From CAVZBT01 sp963773605 (lineage in GTDB: Bacteria; Acidobacteriota; UBA6911), in the NCBI GenBank assembly GCA_963773605.1, contig CAVZBT010000005.1, forward strand, positions 496,001 to 560,000: a stretch of 64,000 nucleotides of DNA, read 5' to 3'. Numbering within the stretch: position 1 is the first letter of the stretch; each line of letters opens with the position of its first letter. Under the pieces are notes generated by a model. That model had not been told where the DNA came from and made no database searches. It saw only the letters and a list, made by a program, of their open reading frames with translations. This document shows positions 34,038 to 43,346 of the stretch, piece by piece. Both the position numbers and the translations under genes were made by a program.

Positions 34038-35573
34038 ATGGCCTTGAGGCGACCTCATCCGCGCCCTGAAAGCGGCGGCCCGCCCGCTATATCCGCCTGG
34101 GCATTCGCCGTACTGGTGCTGGCCGTGTACGTGCCGCTGCTGCGCAGCGACCTTACCGTATTCGACCTGAACGCGGCGTCTCGGGATGCCGCCGCCGGGT
34201 TCCGGAGCCCGGTTGCCACGGTGCCGGCCACGCCCTTTCCCGCGATCGTGCCCCGCATCGCGGGCATTCTGCTGCACGGACTGAATGCCGCCCTTGTCTA
34301 CCTTGCGGGCCGGAGACTTCTGGGTGAAGGGACTTCGGCCTTCCTGGCCGCCGCGCTTTTCGCCCTGCACCCGGTCCATGTCGATGCCGTCGCCCGGGTC
34401 CGGGCCATCCCCGAGCTGCTCGGCTCAGCGTGCCTGCTTGCCGGCATCTGGGCTGCCCTCCGGTTTTGCCGCTTGCTCGGGGGCCGGGCCGCGTGGCTCA
34501 CGGCGGCGGGCCTCGTGTCGAGCGTGCTCACCTATACCCTAGCGCGCGCGGAGTGGCAGGATCCCTCTTTGGTCGGCAATCCCCTGCTGGACGCGCCGGC
34601 CGGCGTCCGGTTCATGACGGCGGTCGATGTGTTCGGCCGCTATCTCAAGCTCATGATCTGGCCGTACCGCTTGTCTCCCGATTATTCCTACAACTCCGTA
34701 CCGGTGGTCTCGAATCCGCTCTCCCAGGCATTCTTGCTCCCACTGGCCGCGGTGGTCGCCTGTGCGGCCGCCGCTGCCCTGCAGAGTCGGCGACGGCCCC
34801 TTTATGGGCTGGCCGGCCTGTTCTTTCTCGTTTCGGCATTCCCGGTATGGCACCTGATCGACCCGCGCGTGCCGATCATGGCCGAGCGGTTTGTGTACCT
34901 GCCGTCCGCCGCGTTCTGCTGGTCCGTGGCGCAGTTGTTTCGGGATGCGGGGTGGCTTGCGCGACCGGACTGGCGCAGCGCCCGATCGGTCAAGTCGCTG
35001 GCCTTGCTCGCCGTCTGCCTTCTCGTCCCCTGGGCGACAAAGACGTTCATTCGAGCGCGCCAGTGGAGCGACGAGAAGACGCTGCTCGTTGCGGCGGCCA
35101 AGACGGTGCCCGACAGCGCGCAGGTGCAACTGCTGCTCGGCAATGTCCACCTGCGGGAGGGGAATTGGCCCGCGGCGCAGAGGGCGTACCGCCGGGCCCT
35201 GGGGATCTACCCTCAGTACGGGGCCGCGGCGGTTCACCTCGCGGCCGCATATCGCGAGTCGGGTCAGTACGCGGATGCGCTTGCCGCACTGCAGAAGGCC
35301 GCCCCATTGGATGCGCGCCTGCAGGCGGAGCGTTTTGCGGAACTCGGCCGCGTGCATCTGGCCCAGAACGACTTGTCCGCCGCCGCGGCGGACTACGAGA
35401 GCGCCCTGGCGCGCGACGACTCGGACGCGCGCGTGCACCTGGAGCTCGGCACCCTGTACCTGCAATTGCTCGGTCAGCCGGACCGTGGTCGCCTGCACCT
35501 GCGCCGCAGCCTGGACCTGGATCCTGCCCAACCGCGCGCCGGCGAGATCCGCGAGGTCCTCAACCGCCGGTGA
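34038..35573 (+). CDS. TMTC-like membrane protein with C-terminal TPR repeats
   Basis: A 511-residue protein with a multi-spanning membrane half (about residues 1-330) and a soluble TPR half. Residues around 110-135 (LHPVHVDAVARVRAIPELLGSACLLAG) and the segment VFGRYLKLMIWPYRLSPDYSYN near residue 200 are signatures of the TMTC/DUF1736 family of O-mannosyltransferase-like membrane proteins. The C-terminal 180 residues contain TPR units (LLLGNVHLREGNWPAAQRAYRRALGIYP, AELGRVHLAQNDLSAAAADYESALARD). Compared with the family, the membrane region between these two signatures is short and lacks the usual LSKE-type segment, so it may be an internal-deletion variant. Reaction and substrate unknown. Confidence 0.75.
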   Translation: MALRRPHPRPESGGPPAISAWAFAVLVLAVYVPLLRSDLTVFDLNAASRDAAAGFRSPVATVPATPFPAIVPRIAGILLHGLNAALVYLAGRRLLGEGTSAFLAAALFALHPVHVDAVARVRAIPELLGSACLLAGIWAALRFCRLLGGRAAWLTAAGLVSSVLTYTLARAEWQDPSLVGNPLLDAPAGVRFMTAVDVFGRYLKLMIWPYRLSPDYSYNSVPVVSNPLSQAFLLPLAAVVACAAAAALQSRRRPLYGLAGLFFLVSAFPVWHLIDPRVPIMAERFVYLPSAAFCWSVAQLFRDAGWLARPDWRSARSVKSLALLAVCLLVPWATKTFIRARQWSDEKTLLVAAAKTVPDSAQVQLLLGNVHLREGNWPAAQRAYRRALGIYPQYGAAAVHLAAAYRESGQYADALAALQKAAPLDARLQAERFAELGRVHLAQNDLSAAAADYESALARDDSDARVHLELGTLYLQLLGQPDRGRLHLRRSLDLDPAQPRAGEIREVLNRR

Positions 35574-35661
35574 AGCGGACCGCGCGCCGGCCGACCCGAC
35601 GTCCCGGCTTGCGCGGGGACTTCGATAGCAGTACATTGGCCAGGCAGCGAGGACGACAACC

Positions 35662-37011
35662 ATGACGACACGATTGAACCGAAGGAATTTCATCCGCAAC
35701 ACGACGGCCGGCGCCGTCGCCGCTTCCATGGCGACCGCCGCATCCTACGGCAGAATTCCCGGCGCCAACGACCGGATCAACATCGGGTTCCTCGGTTGCG
35801 GCGGACGCAGCGGAGGCCATCGCCGCATGGTCGAGATGTCGGCCAAGGGAAAAAACCTGGGCGTTGTGGCCGTGTGCGACCTGTGGTCGGTCAACCGCGC
35901 GAAGGCGGCCGCCGACTGCAAGAAGAGGTTCAACGCGGACGTCAGGCCATTCAAGTACTCGGAAGAGATGCTGAAGATGCCCGAGCTGGACGCGGTCATG
36001 ATCGCGACCGGTGATCACCAGCATGGCCGGCTTCTCGCAGAGGTCGTGGCCGCCGGCAAGGACTGCTATGTCGAGAAGCCACTGGCCATCGACGTGGACG
36101 AGGCCAAGTTCGCCCGATCCGCGGTCCTGCAATCCAAACAGATCGTGCAAAACGGCGTCCAGTGGCTCAGCGACCCTCACCAGATCAAGGTGCGCGAACT
36201 GATCCGGGCAGGGAAGCTGGGGCACATCACCAAGATCGAGCAAGTCTGGGGAGATAACAACCACCGCTGGCACGACCCCAAAGATCCGGATGTGGCCGCC
36301 ATACGCGAGGAGGACACCGATTGGACGCGCTGGCTGCTGGGCAAGCCTTATCGGCCGTTCAATCCGTGGATGTACTTCGAGTTCCGCATTTTTCGCGATT
36401 TTTCCGGAGGGATCACGAGCCAGTGGGTGAGCCACGGCATAGACCTCGTCCATTTCTACACCGATACTTCCATACCCGATTCGATGATGGCCAGCGGCGG
36501 CATCTTCCATTGGCACGATATCCGGCAAAACCCCGACACGTTCCATGCGCTCGCGGTCTACGATGATCCGCAATTTCTCTATTCCTACTCCTCGACGTAC
36601 GCGAACCGCTTCGGCGACTACACCTGCATCCGCGGGAACGAAGCGACGCTCTATGCGGAGGGCGGAGAAGGGAGTCCGCGGTGGTTCCTGATCCCGGAGT
36701 TGAACAACGAGCGGGTCGAGCTGTACGGAGGTTTTGAGAGCCTGGTGCGCCAGGGGCGCGCCCAGCGCGTCACGCTCGACGACGCGAACGAAAAGCTGCC
36801 CCCCACCTCGCTGAGCGACGACAGCAAGGTCCACCTCGACAACTGGATCGACTGCATGCGGGCGCGCAACACCGCGACCAACGGCAACATTCACCGGGGG
36901 TTCTGGCATGCCGTCGGGGCCGCTATGGCGACCCAGGCTTACAGGCAGGGGAGAAAGCTCTACTGGGACCGCACGAGCGAGCTCATCGTCGATCACCCGG
37001 TCGGGGTCTGA
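35662..37011 (+). CDS. Tat-exported Gfo/Idh/MocA-family oxidoreductase
   Basis: A 449-residue NAD(P)-dependent oxidoreductase. The N-terminus MTTRLNRRNFIRNTTAGAVA is a twin-arginine (RRNFIR) signal, implying export of the folded enzyme with its cofactor. The Rossmann domain follows (NIGFLGCGGRSGGHRRM near residue 41; VMIATGDHQHGRLLAEVVAAGKDCYVEKPLA near residue 112, with the EKP motif). The C-terminal domain includes GGITSQWVSHGIDLVHFYT with the catalytic-type histidine. The family acts on sugars and inositols, often glycosaminidase-like in the Tat-exported branch; the substrate here is unknown. AGGA lies ten bases before the ATG. Confidence 0.9.
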   Translation: MTTRLNRRNFIRNTTAGAVAASMATAASYGRIPGANDRINIGFLGCGGRSGGHRRMVEMSAKGKNLGVVAVCDLWSVNRAKAAADCKKRFNADVRPFKYSEEMLKMPELDAVMIATGDHQHGRLLAEVVAAGKDCYVEKPLAIDVDEAKFARSAVLQSKQIVQNGVQWLSDPHQIKVRELIRAGKLGHITKIEQVWGDNNHRWHDPKDPDVAAIREEDTDWTRWLLGKPYRPFNPWMYFEFRIFRDFSGGITSQWVSHGIDLVHFYTDTSIPDSMMASGGIFHWHDIRQNPDTFHALAVYDDPQFLYSYSSTYANRFGDYTCIRGNEATLYAEGGEGSPRWFLIPELNNERVELYGGFESLVRQGRAQRVTLDDANEKLPPTSLSDDSKVHLDNWIDCMRARNTATNGNIHRGFWHAVGAAMATQAYRQGRKLYWDRTSELIVDHPVGV

Positions 37012-37065
37012 GCGCTTCGACTTCGTCACAAACAAAGGGACCGTTGCGGCCGCGCAAAACGGCAT

Positions 37066-37095
37066 TTGACAGGCACGGCCCCTTCTCTGCAATAG
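37066..37095 (+). promoter_or_regulatory. Candidate promoter with consensus -35 TTGACA
   Basis: Perfect TTGACA at 37066-37071 followed 17-18 bp later by GCAATA/CAATAG, a weak -10, just ahead of the ABC transporter ATPase ATG at 37108. The -35 is convincing and the -10 is not. Confidence 0.4.
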
Positions 37096-37107
37096 TACGT
37101 CCTGTCG

Positions 37108-37871
37108 ATGGGACCTCACATAATCGAAATCCAGGGGCTGAAAAAGTCGTTTCACGGCCACGCCGTCCTGCGCGGGGTCGAGCTGGCGGTCGCCAGCAGC
37201 CAGCTTACCGTGCTGATCGGCCCGTCGGGATGCGGCAAGTCGACGCTGTTGCGCTGCCTCAACGGCCTCGAAGTCTTCGACGAGGGGCGCATCTCGGTCA
37301 ACGGCCTGTCGCTGCGGAGGGAGCCTGGATTAGCCCCCCTCAACCGCGAGTATCACCAGGTGACGCACGCGCTGCGCGGCATGATGGGGATGGTCTTCCA
37401 GTCATTCAACCTGTTCCCCCACATGACGACGCTCGACAACGTGGCGCGCCCCCCGCCATCGTGCGCGGCATCCCGTTGGCCGAGGCGCGGGACCAGGCTT
37501 TCCGCCTGCTCGAAAAAGTGGGGCTCGGGGATAAGGCGATGCTCTACCCTGCCCAGCTTTCCGGGGGTCAGCAGCAGCGCGCTGCGATCGCCAGGGCCCT
37601 GGCGATGAAACCGAAGGTGCTGCTGTACGACGAACCGACCTCGGCGCTCGACCCGGGCCTGGTCGACGAAGTGCTCGAGGTCATGAAGGAACTCGACCGC
37701 GAAGGGATTACGCAGGTGGTGGTCACACACGAGATGCGCTTCGCCCGCGACGTTGCGGAGAAGATCGTCTTCATGTCGGAGGGGCAGGTCGTTGAAGAGG
37801 GCGAACCCGAGCACATTTTCACCGAACCGCGCGACCCCCGGACCCGCCAGTTCTTGCGCCGATATCTCTGA
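37108..37871 (+). CDS. Polar amino-acid ABC transporter ATP-binding protein (frameshifted)
   Basis: ATPase of a GlnQ/HisP-type importer, about 254 residues once repaired. Walker A is LIGPSGCGKSTLLRCLNGLE near residue 36, the Q-loop GMVFQSFNLFPHMT near residue 92, then the ABC signature LSGGQQQRAAIARAL, Walker B VLLYDEPTSALDP and the switch VVTHEMRFARDVA. The reading frame changes at a run of six C (37449-37454) between the Q-loop and signature halves; one missing C restores DNVARPPAIVRGIPLAEA. This is the first frameshift in the window and fits a homopolymer deletion. It is followed by the substrate-binding/permease gene 47 bp later, so the transporter needs only two polypeptides. Confidence 0.9.
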
Positions 37872-37917
37872 GGCGTCGTGCGCCGCTGCCTCCCGGAGGA
37901 GACGGCGGAGGCGGCGC

Positions 37918-39506
37918 GTGGCGGTGGCGTTCCTGCTGCTGATCGGGCTCGGCTGGGGGGCGTCCGCGCGGGGCCAGGCCGCGCGCGGCGTCCCGCTCAG
38001 CTGGGGAAGCGACGCCGAAGGGGGCGCGCCGTACGAATTCCAGGACCCGCGCGACCCCGACCGGGTCATCGGGTTCGAGGTGGACCTCGTGGAGGCCATT
38101 GGCCGCTTTCTGGGGCGGCCTACGCGCTTTGTCCAGAACCAGTGGGACGGCCTCATACCCGGCCTGCAGCGAGGGAATTACGACATCGTGATCTCGGGCC
38201 TGGAGATCACCCCCGACCGCGCCCAGGTCATCAGCTTCAGCCGCCCCTATTACACCACCTTCGAGCAACTCGCGGTGCGCTCGGACGACGCCCGGATCCG
38301 GTCCCTGGACGACTGTCGCGGCAGGAGCGTGGGGACCCTGAAGGGGAGCCTCGCACAGCGGATCCTGGAGGCGCGCGGCTCGCTGGATTGCGTCAGCTAC
38401 GACGGCCAGGTGAACGCGTATGAAGACCTGGGCAACGGCCGCCTCGATGCGGTCCTGATGGACCACATCATCGCGATGTACAACGTCGTCCCGACGCCCC
38501 GGCTGAAAATGGTGGGGCCTCCCGTGGGACGACTCGAGTACGGGATCGGGGTCCGCAAGGACAGACCCGGAGTTGCTGGCCGACATCAGACCGGGCCCTC
38601 GGCCAGATCATCTCCTCCGGAGAGCTGCGGCGCATCCTGGACAACTGGAACCTGTGGACGCCCGTCTGCGCCGAGGCCTTTGCCGACCGCAGCCCGCCGT
38701 CGGCGCGGGCCGATGCCTATCACGCCTACCTCGCCGGCAAGGTCCAGCGCCGCACGGCCTGGGAACGCGCGCAGCAGTACCTTCGTTATATCCCGCTACT
38801 CGGACGCGGCGCCGTCGTCACCCTGGAACTGTCGATCCTCGCCATGATCCTGGCGGTCTCGCTCGGGTTGCTGCTGGCGCTGGTCCGGCTCCACGGCCCG
38901 CGCCCCGCCCGCGTGGCGGCCGGGTTGTACGTGGAGTCGGTGCGCGGCACGCCGCTGCTGATCCAGCTGTTCCTGATCTTCTACGGCCTCCCACACATCG
39001 GCATCCGGTTCTCGCCGATGCTGGCCGCCGTGCTTGGCCTCGGTCTCAACTACAGCGCCTACGAAGCCGAGAACTATCGCGCCGGGATCCAGTCGATCCC
39101 GCGCACCCAGATGGAGGCGGCGCTCGCCCTCGGGATGACGCGCCTGCAGGCGCTGAGGCACGTGATCGTCCCGCAGGCAATGCGGCTCGTGATCCCGCCG
39201 GTGACGAACGATTTCATCGCCCTGCTGAAGGATTCTTCCCTGGTTTCGGTTATCACGATGGTCGAGCTGACCAAGGCGTACAGCCAGCTCGCGAGCATCC
39301 ACTACGACTACCTGGGAATCGGGCTGCTCGCCGCGGCCATGTACTTCCTCATCGGCCTGCCTTTCGTGAGGCTGGCGCGCCTGGCCGAGCGCCGTTTCAG
39401 CCCGGAGCACCGCGCGCAGACCTTCGGCGCCAAACAGCCCCAGTGGGCGGCTTCGGCCCGCCCCGCCCAATCAGCCGCGACCGTGACTGAACGGGCACAC
39501 CGGTGA
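37918..39506 (+). CDS. Amino-acid ABC transporter substrate-binding/permease fusion (two frameshifts)
   Basis: About 528 residues when repaired. A signal sequence (VAVAFLLLIGLGWGASARGQA) is followed by a periplasmic binding domain (PYEFQDPRDPDRVIGFEVDLVEAIGRFLGRP, DIVISGLEITPDRAQVISFSRPYY, VGTLKGSLAQRIL), and then, in the same polypeptide, a HisM-type permease (TLELSILAMILAVSLGLLLALVRL, ESVRGTPLLIQLFLIFYGLP, EAALALGMTRLQALRHVIVPQAMR with the EAA loop). The GTG at 37918 has GGAGG six bases upstream. Two apparent single-A insertions, near 38563 and 38594, break the frame between KDDPELLADI and DRALGQI. With the ATPase this makes a GlnPQ-like importer. Substrate unproven; the neighbouring urocanase hints at histidine. 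Confidence 0.88.
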
Positions 39507-39582
39507 GCAAACCGGTCGCGGCCGCGCCTTGCCTCGCCAAACGACGATGTACTACCATGGGACCCGGCAGGGGGGGACCTCC

Positions 39583-41247
39583 ATGATCGAAACGAATGTG
39601 CACCACGGAATCCAGGCGCCGCGCGGCCCAAGGCTGCGCTGCAAAGGATGGCACCAGGAAGCCGCCCTCCGCATGCTGATGAACAACCTCGATCCCGAGG
39701 TCGCCGAGCGGCCCGACGAGCTGATCGTCTACGGCGGCAGCGGAAAGGCCGCCCGCAACTGGGAGTGCTACGACGCCATCGTGCGGTCGCTTACGGCGCT
39801 GGAAAACGACGAAACCCTGCTGGTGCAATCGGGCAAACCCGTAGGCGTCTTCCGGACGCATGAATACTGCGCCCCGCGTCCTGATCGCCAATTCGAACCT
39901 CGTGGGGAACTGGTCGAACTGGGACGAGTTCAGGAGGCTCGAGGCGCTCGGCCTGATGATGTACGGGCAGATGACGGCGGGCAGCTGGATCTATATCGGC
40001 AGCCAGGGGATCATCCAGGGCACCTACGAGACCTTTTCTGCCGTGGCGCGACAGCACTTCGGCGGCGACCTGCGCGGCCGGGTTCTGGTCTCGGGCGGGC
40101 TCGGCGGCATGGGCGGAGCGCAGCCGCTGGCGGCGACCATGGCCGGAGCGGCTTTCCTCGGGATCGAGGTGGATCCCCAGAGGATCGAAAAGCGCCTCAG
40201 AACCGGGTACTGCGATCGGATCTCGCGCGATCTCGACGAAGCCCTCGCAATCGGTCAAGGGGGCGGCGCGCCGGCGCGAGGCGGTTTCCGTCGGGCTCGT
40301 CGGCAACTGCGCCGAAGTGCTCCCGGAACTGGTGCGCCGCGGCTTCACCCCGGACGTCCTCACCGACCAGACCAGCGCCCACGACCCGCTCAACGGCTAC
40401 ATCCCCGCCGGACTGTCGGTGGAAGACGCGGCCACCCTGCGCCGGCGAGATCCCGGGGGCATACCAGCGCCGGAGCATGGACTCGATCGCCGCGCACGTC
40501 CGCGCCATGCTCGAGATGCAGGCCCGCGGGGCGGTGACGTTCGACTACGGCAACAACATCCGCGGCCAGGCGCTGAAGGCCGGCGTATCGAACGCGCTCG
40601 ACTTTCCCGGGTTCGTGCCCGCCTACATCCGGCCGCTGTTCTGCGAGGGGCGCGGCCCGTTCCGCTGGGTGGCGCTCTCGGGCGACCCGGCCGATATCGC
40701 CGTCACCGACGAGCTGGTGCTCGAGATGTTTCCACGCGACGAGGCCCTGTCCCGCTGGATCCGGCTCGCGCGCGAACGGGTTCGTTTCCAGGGGCTGCCG
40801 GCGCGCATCTGCTGGCTGGGGTACGGCGAACGCGCGGCGTTCGGGCTCCGCATCAACGACCTGGTCCGACGCGGAACCCTCAAGGCCCCGATCGTCATCG
40901 GCCGCGATCACCTGGACTGCGGCTCGGTCGCCTCTCCCTACCGCGAAACCGAGAGCATGAAGGACACCTCCGACGCCGTGGCGGACTGGCCGATACTCAA
41001 CGCCCTGCTCAACACCGCGGGGGGCGCCTCGTGGGTATCGTTCCACAACGGCGGGGGGGTGGGGATCGGATATTCGCTGCACGCCGGCCAGGTCACCGTC
41101 GCCGACGGCACGGGCGGGATGGACGCGCGGATCGAGCGGGTGCTGACGAATGACCCGGGTCTCGGCGTCGCACGCCATGTCGATGCGGGCTACGACGAAG
41201 CCGTCGCCTGCGCCCACCGCACAGGCATCCGGATCCCCATGCGGTAG
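39583..41247 (+). CDS. hutU: Urocanate hydratase (three frameshifts)
   Basis: Converts urocanate to imidazolone propionate in histidine degradation, with tightly bound NAD as electrophile. About 553 residues after repair, as in the family. Signatures: LRCKGWHQEAALRMLMNNLDP near the start, ELIVYGGSGKAARNW, LIANSNLVGNWSNWDEF, GSWIYIGSQGIIQGTYETF, VLVSGGLGGMGGAQPLAATMAG (NAD site), LTDQTSAHDPLNGYIP, and VIGRDHLDCGSVASPYRETESM. Extra bases near 39868, 40254 and in the G run near 40460 shift the frame; removing each restores the family sequence. The ATG at 39583 follows a GGGGGG stretch. No hutH, hutI or hutG is adjacent. Confidence 0.93.
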   Translation: MIETNVHHGIQAPRGPRLRCKGWHQEAALRMLMNNLDPEVAERPDELIVYGGSGKAARNWECYDAIVRSLTALENDETLLVQSGKPVGVFRTHEYCAPRPDRQFEPRGELVELGRVQEARGARPDDVRADDGGQLDLYRQPGDHPGHLRDLFCRGATALRRRPARPGSGLGRARRHGRSAAAGGDHGRSGFPRDRGGSPEDRKAPQNRVLRSDLARSRRSPRNRSRGRRAGARRFPSGSSATAPKCSRNWCAAASPRTSSPTRPAPTTRSTATSPPDCRWKTRPPCAGEIPGAYQRRSMDSIAAHVRAMLEMQARGAVTFDYGNNIRGQALKAGVSNALDFPGFVPAYIRPLFCEGRGPFRWVALSGDPADIAVTDELVLEMFPRDEALSRWIRLARERVRFQGLPARICWLGYGERAAFGLRINDLVRRGTLKAPIVIGRDHLDCGSVASPYRETESMKDTSDAVADWPILNALLNTAGGASWVSFHNGGGVGIGYSLHAGQVTVADGTGGMDARIERVLTNDPGLGVARHVDAGYDEAVACAHRTGIRIPMR

Positions 41248-41292
41248 ACCGTTCTCACCCGCCTCGGCCGAGGCGTCCGTGGCAGTTTATTT

Positions 41293-41595
41293 TCACTGGA
41301 CCGTGGTGGCGTCCGACGGCCTTCCCGACTGTTTGTCGCGCTGCGCCTGCAGGGCCTGGATCAGTCCGTCCACAATCTGGTTGGGTATGACCAGCACCAC
41401 CTTGACCGGGGCGGGGAGCGTCGAAGTCTGCTGCATGCGCAGCGCCTCTTCCTCGCTCTGCGGCCCGATGACGTCGCAAAAGGTCAGCGTGCAGTCGACG
41501 GGCGAGACGCTGACCTGCACGTAGTTAGCGTAAACCCTGGGTGACTTCAGACTGTGGTCCGCCACAATCTGTACTGGTCTTTCCTCTGCAGCCAT
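41293..41595 (-). CDS. DUF3467 family protein
   Basis: A 100-residue cytoplasmic protein beginning MAAEERPVQIVADHSLKSPR, with YANYVQVSVSPVDCTLTFCDVI and VKVVLVIPNQIVDGLIQALQ, which match DUF3467. The fold is expected to be a small beta-rich domain; the role is unknown. The ATG at 41595 has AGGAGA eight bases upstream; the open frame upstream of it is low-quality sequence and not part of the gene. Confidence 0.8.
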   Translation of the reverse strand: MAAEERPVQIVADHSLKSPRVYANYVQVSVSPVDCTLTFCDVIGPQSEEEALRMQQTSTLPAPVKVVLVIPNQIVDGLIQALQAQRDKQSGRPSDATTVQ

Positions 41596-41717
41596 TGTTG
41601 TCTCCTGTGTCCTGCAGTGCGGCATCCCGGGCGCCGCGAAAAGGCCCGCCCCTGTCCTCAACGGAGTGCACAGCCGAGGTGCAACCCAGCCCGCGCGTTC
41701 AACCCCTCCCGGCGGCG

Positions 41718-42062
41718 CTATCCGGGGGGCCAGCGCAGGAGGCGGCCGCCGAGCAGTGGAGGTGGAGGTGGAAAACGCTCTGACCGGCCTCAGCATTGGT
41801 ATTGATCACGGTCCGGTACCCGGAGCCGTCGATCGCGTTTTCGCGCGCGAGCCGGGCCGCCACCGCCAGCAGGTGGCCCAACAGCGGCTCGTCCTCCGTC
41901 GCCATGTCGTTCAGCGACGCGATGTGCCGGCGGGGGATGACCAGCAGGTGCACGGGCGCCTTCGGGTGTATGTCCCGGAACGCGACACACTGCGTCGTCT
42001 TCGTACACGACGGTCCCGGGCCGTTCGCGGCCGGCAATCTGGCAGAACAGGCACCCGAACAT
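41718..42062 (-). CDS. HIT-family (HINT-like) nucleotide-binding protein (two indels)
   Basis: About 114 residues when repaired, the size of HINT-type histidine-triad hydrolases. The protein starts MFGCLFCQIAGRERPGTVVYEDD (CxFC zinc pair), then VAFRDIHPKAPVHLLVIPRRHIASL and ends with the histidine triad VFHLHLH followed by LLGGR and a TAG at 41718. One extra base near 41994 and one missing base just after the triad (near 41745) break the frame. It acts on purine nucleoside phosphoramidates in characterised relatives. It lies 30 bp downstream of murA on the same strand. A second HIT protein is present at 55.1 kb. Confidence 0.82.
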
Positions 42063-42092
42063 CGCAACCCTCCGCTCCCGGTTCCCGTGGCG

Positions 42093-43346
42093 TCACTGGA
42101 GACGCTCGATATCGGCGCCAAGCGCCGCCAGCTTCTCCTCGATGCGGTAATAGCCGCGGTCGAGATGGTACACCCGATCGATGATCGTCTCGCCCGCGGC
42201 GACGAGCCCGGCGAGCACCAGCGAGGCGCTGGCCCTCAGGTCGGAGGCCAGGACGGCGGCGCCGGTCAGCGGGTGGCCGCCGCGCACGACCGCACGCCTG
42301 CCGTTGATCGTGATGTCGGCGCCCATCCGGATCATTTCCTGCGCGTGCATGAACCGGTTCTCGAAGATGTTCTCGGTGATGACGGCCGTGCCGTTTCCCT
42401 GCGTCATGAGCGCCATGTACTGCGCCTGCATATCGGTCGGGAACCCCGGGTAGGGTTGCGTGACGATGTCCTGCGACTGGATCGGGTCGCGCCCGAGCAC
42501 GCGTATGCTGTCGTGATCGATCTGGATTTCGGCGCCCGTTCTGGAGAGCTGGGTCAGCACCGAGATCAGGTGGTCCGGCCGGCAGTGGGTGATCTCGACA
42601 TCCCCGCGCGTGGCGGCGGCGGCGACGGCGAAGGTCCCGGCCTCGATCCGGTCTGGGATGACCCGGTGCCGGCAGCCGTGCAGTTCCTGGACGCCGCGCA
42701 CCCGGACGGTCCGGGTCCCGTCCCCCTCGATGCACGCGCCCATCTTGCGCAACAGGTGCGCCAAGTCCTGGACCTCGGGCTCCGACGCGGCGTTGTCCAG
42801 CACGGTCTCACCGTCGGCCAGACAGGCGGCCATCATCAGGTTCTCCGTCCCGGTGACCGTGACGCTATCCATGAGGATGTGGGCCCCCTTCAGCCCGTCG
42901 GACACCGCTTCGACATAGCCGTGCACGACGTTGCACCTCGCCCCCATCTTTTCCAGGCCGGCCAGGTGAAGGTTCACCGGGCGCGCCCCGATGGCGCAGC
43001 CGCCCGGAAGCGAGACGCGCGCGTTGCCAAAGCGAGCCAGCAGCGGCCCGAGCACCAGGATCGAGGCGCGCATCGTCTTGACCAGTTCATAGGGAGCTTC
43101 ACACGACGAAATCCGACCGCCGTTGAGCGAGGCGGTCCCGTCCTCGCGCACCTCGGCGGAGACCCCCATCTCCGCGAGAAGCCTCCGGGCCGTCAGGATG
43201 TCGCGCACGTAGGGGATGTTGTCCAACTCGAGGGTGCCGGCCGTGAGGAGCGACGCCACGAGGTCCGGCAGCGCGGCGTTCTTGGCACCGCTAATCGCCA
43301 CGCGCCCCGAAAGAGACTTGCCGCCGACCACCCGTATCTTGTCCAT
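42093..43346 (-). CDS. murA: UDP-N-acetylglucosamine 1-carboxyvinyltransferase MurA
   Basis: First committed step of peptidoglycan synthesis: transfer of enolpyruvate from PEP to UDP-GlcNAc. The 417-residue protein begins MDKIRVVGGKSLSGRVAISGAKNAALP and carries the catalytic cysteine in SLPGGCAIGARPVNLH near residue 117, so it should be fosfomycin-sensitive in type (not the Asp variant). Other signatures: PDRIEAGTFAVAAA near residue 228, QPYPGFPTDMQAQYMAL near residue 303, and GRRAVVRGGHPLTGA. The gene is intact in a region with many indels. GGAGGG precedes the ATG. Confidence 0.97.
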   Translation of the reverse strand: MDKIRVVGGKSLSGRVAISGAKNAALPDLVASLLTAGTLELDNIPYVRDILTARRLLAEMGVSAEVREDGTASLNGGRISSCEAPYELVKTMRASILVLGPLLARFGNARVSLPGGCAIGARPVNLHLAGLEKMGARCNVVHGYVEAVSDGLKGAHILMDSVTVTGTENLMMAACLADGETVLDNAASEPEVQDLAHLLRKMGACIEGDGTRTVRVRGVQELHGCRHRVIPDRIEAGTFAVAAAATRGDVEITHCRPDHLISVLTQLSRTGAEIQIDHDSIRVLGRDPIQSQDIVTQPYPGFPTDMQAQYMALMTQGNGTAVITENIFENRFMHAQEMIRMGADITINGRRAVVRGGHPLTGAAVLASDLRASASLVLAGLVAAGETIIDRVYHLDRGYYRIEEKLAALGADIERLQ

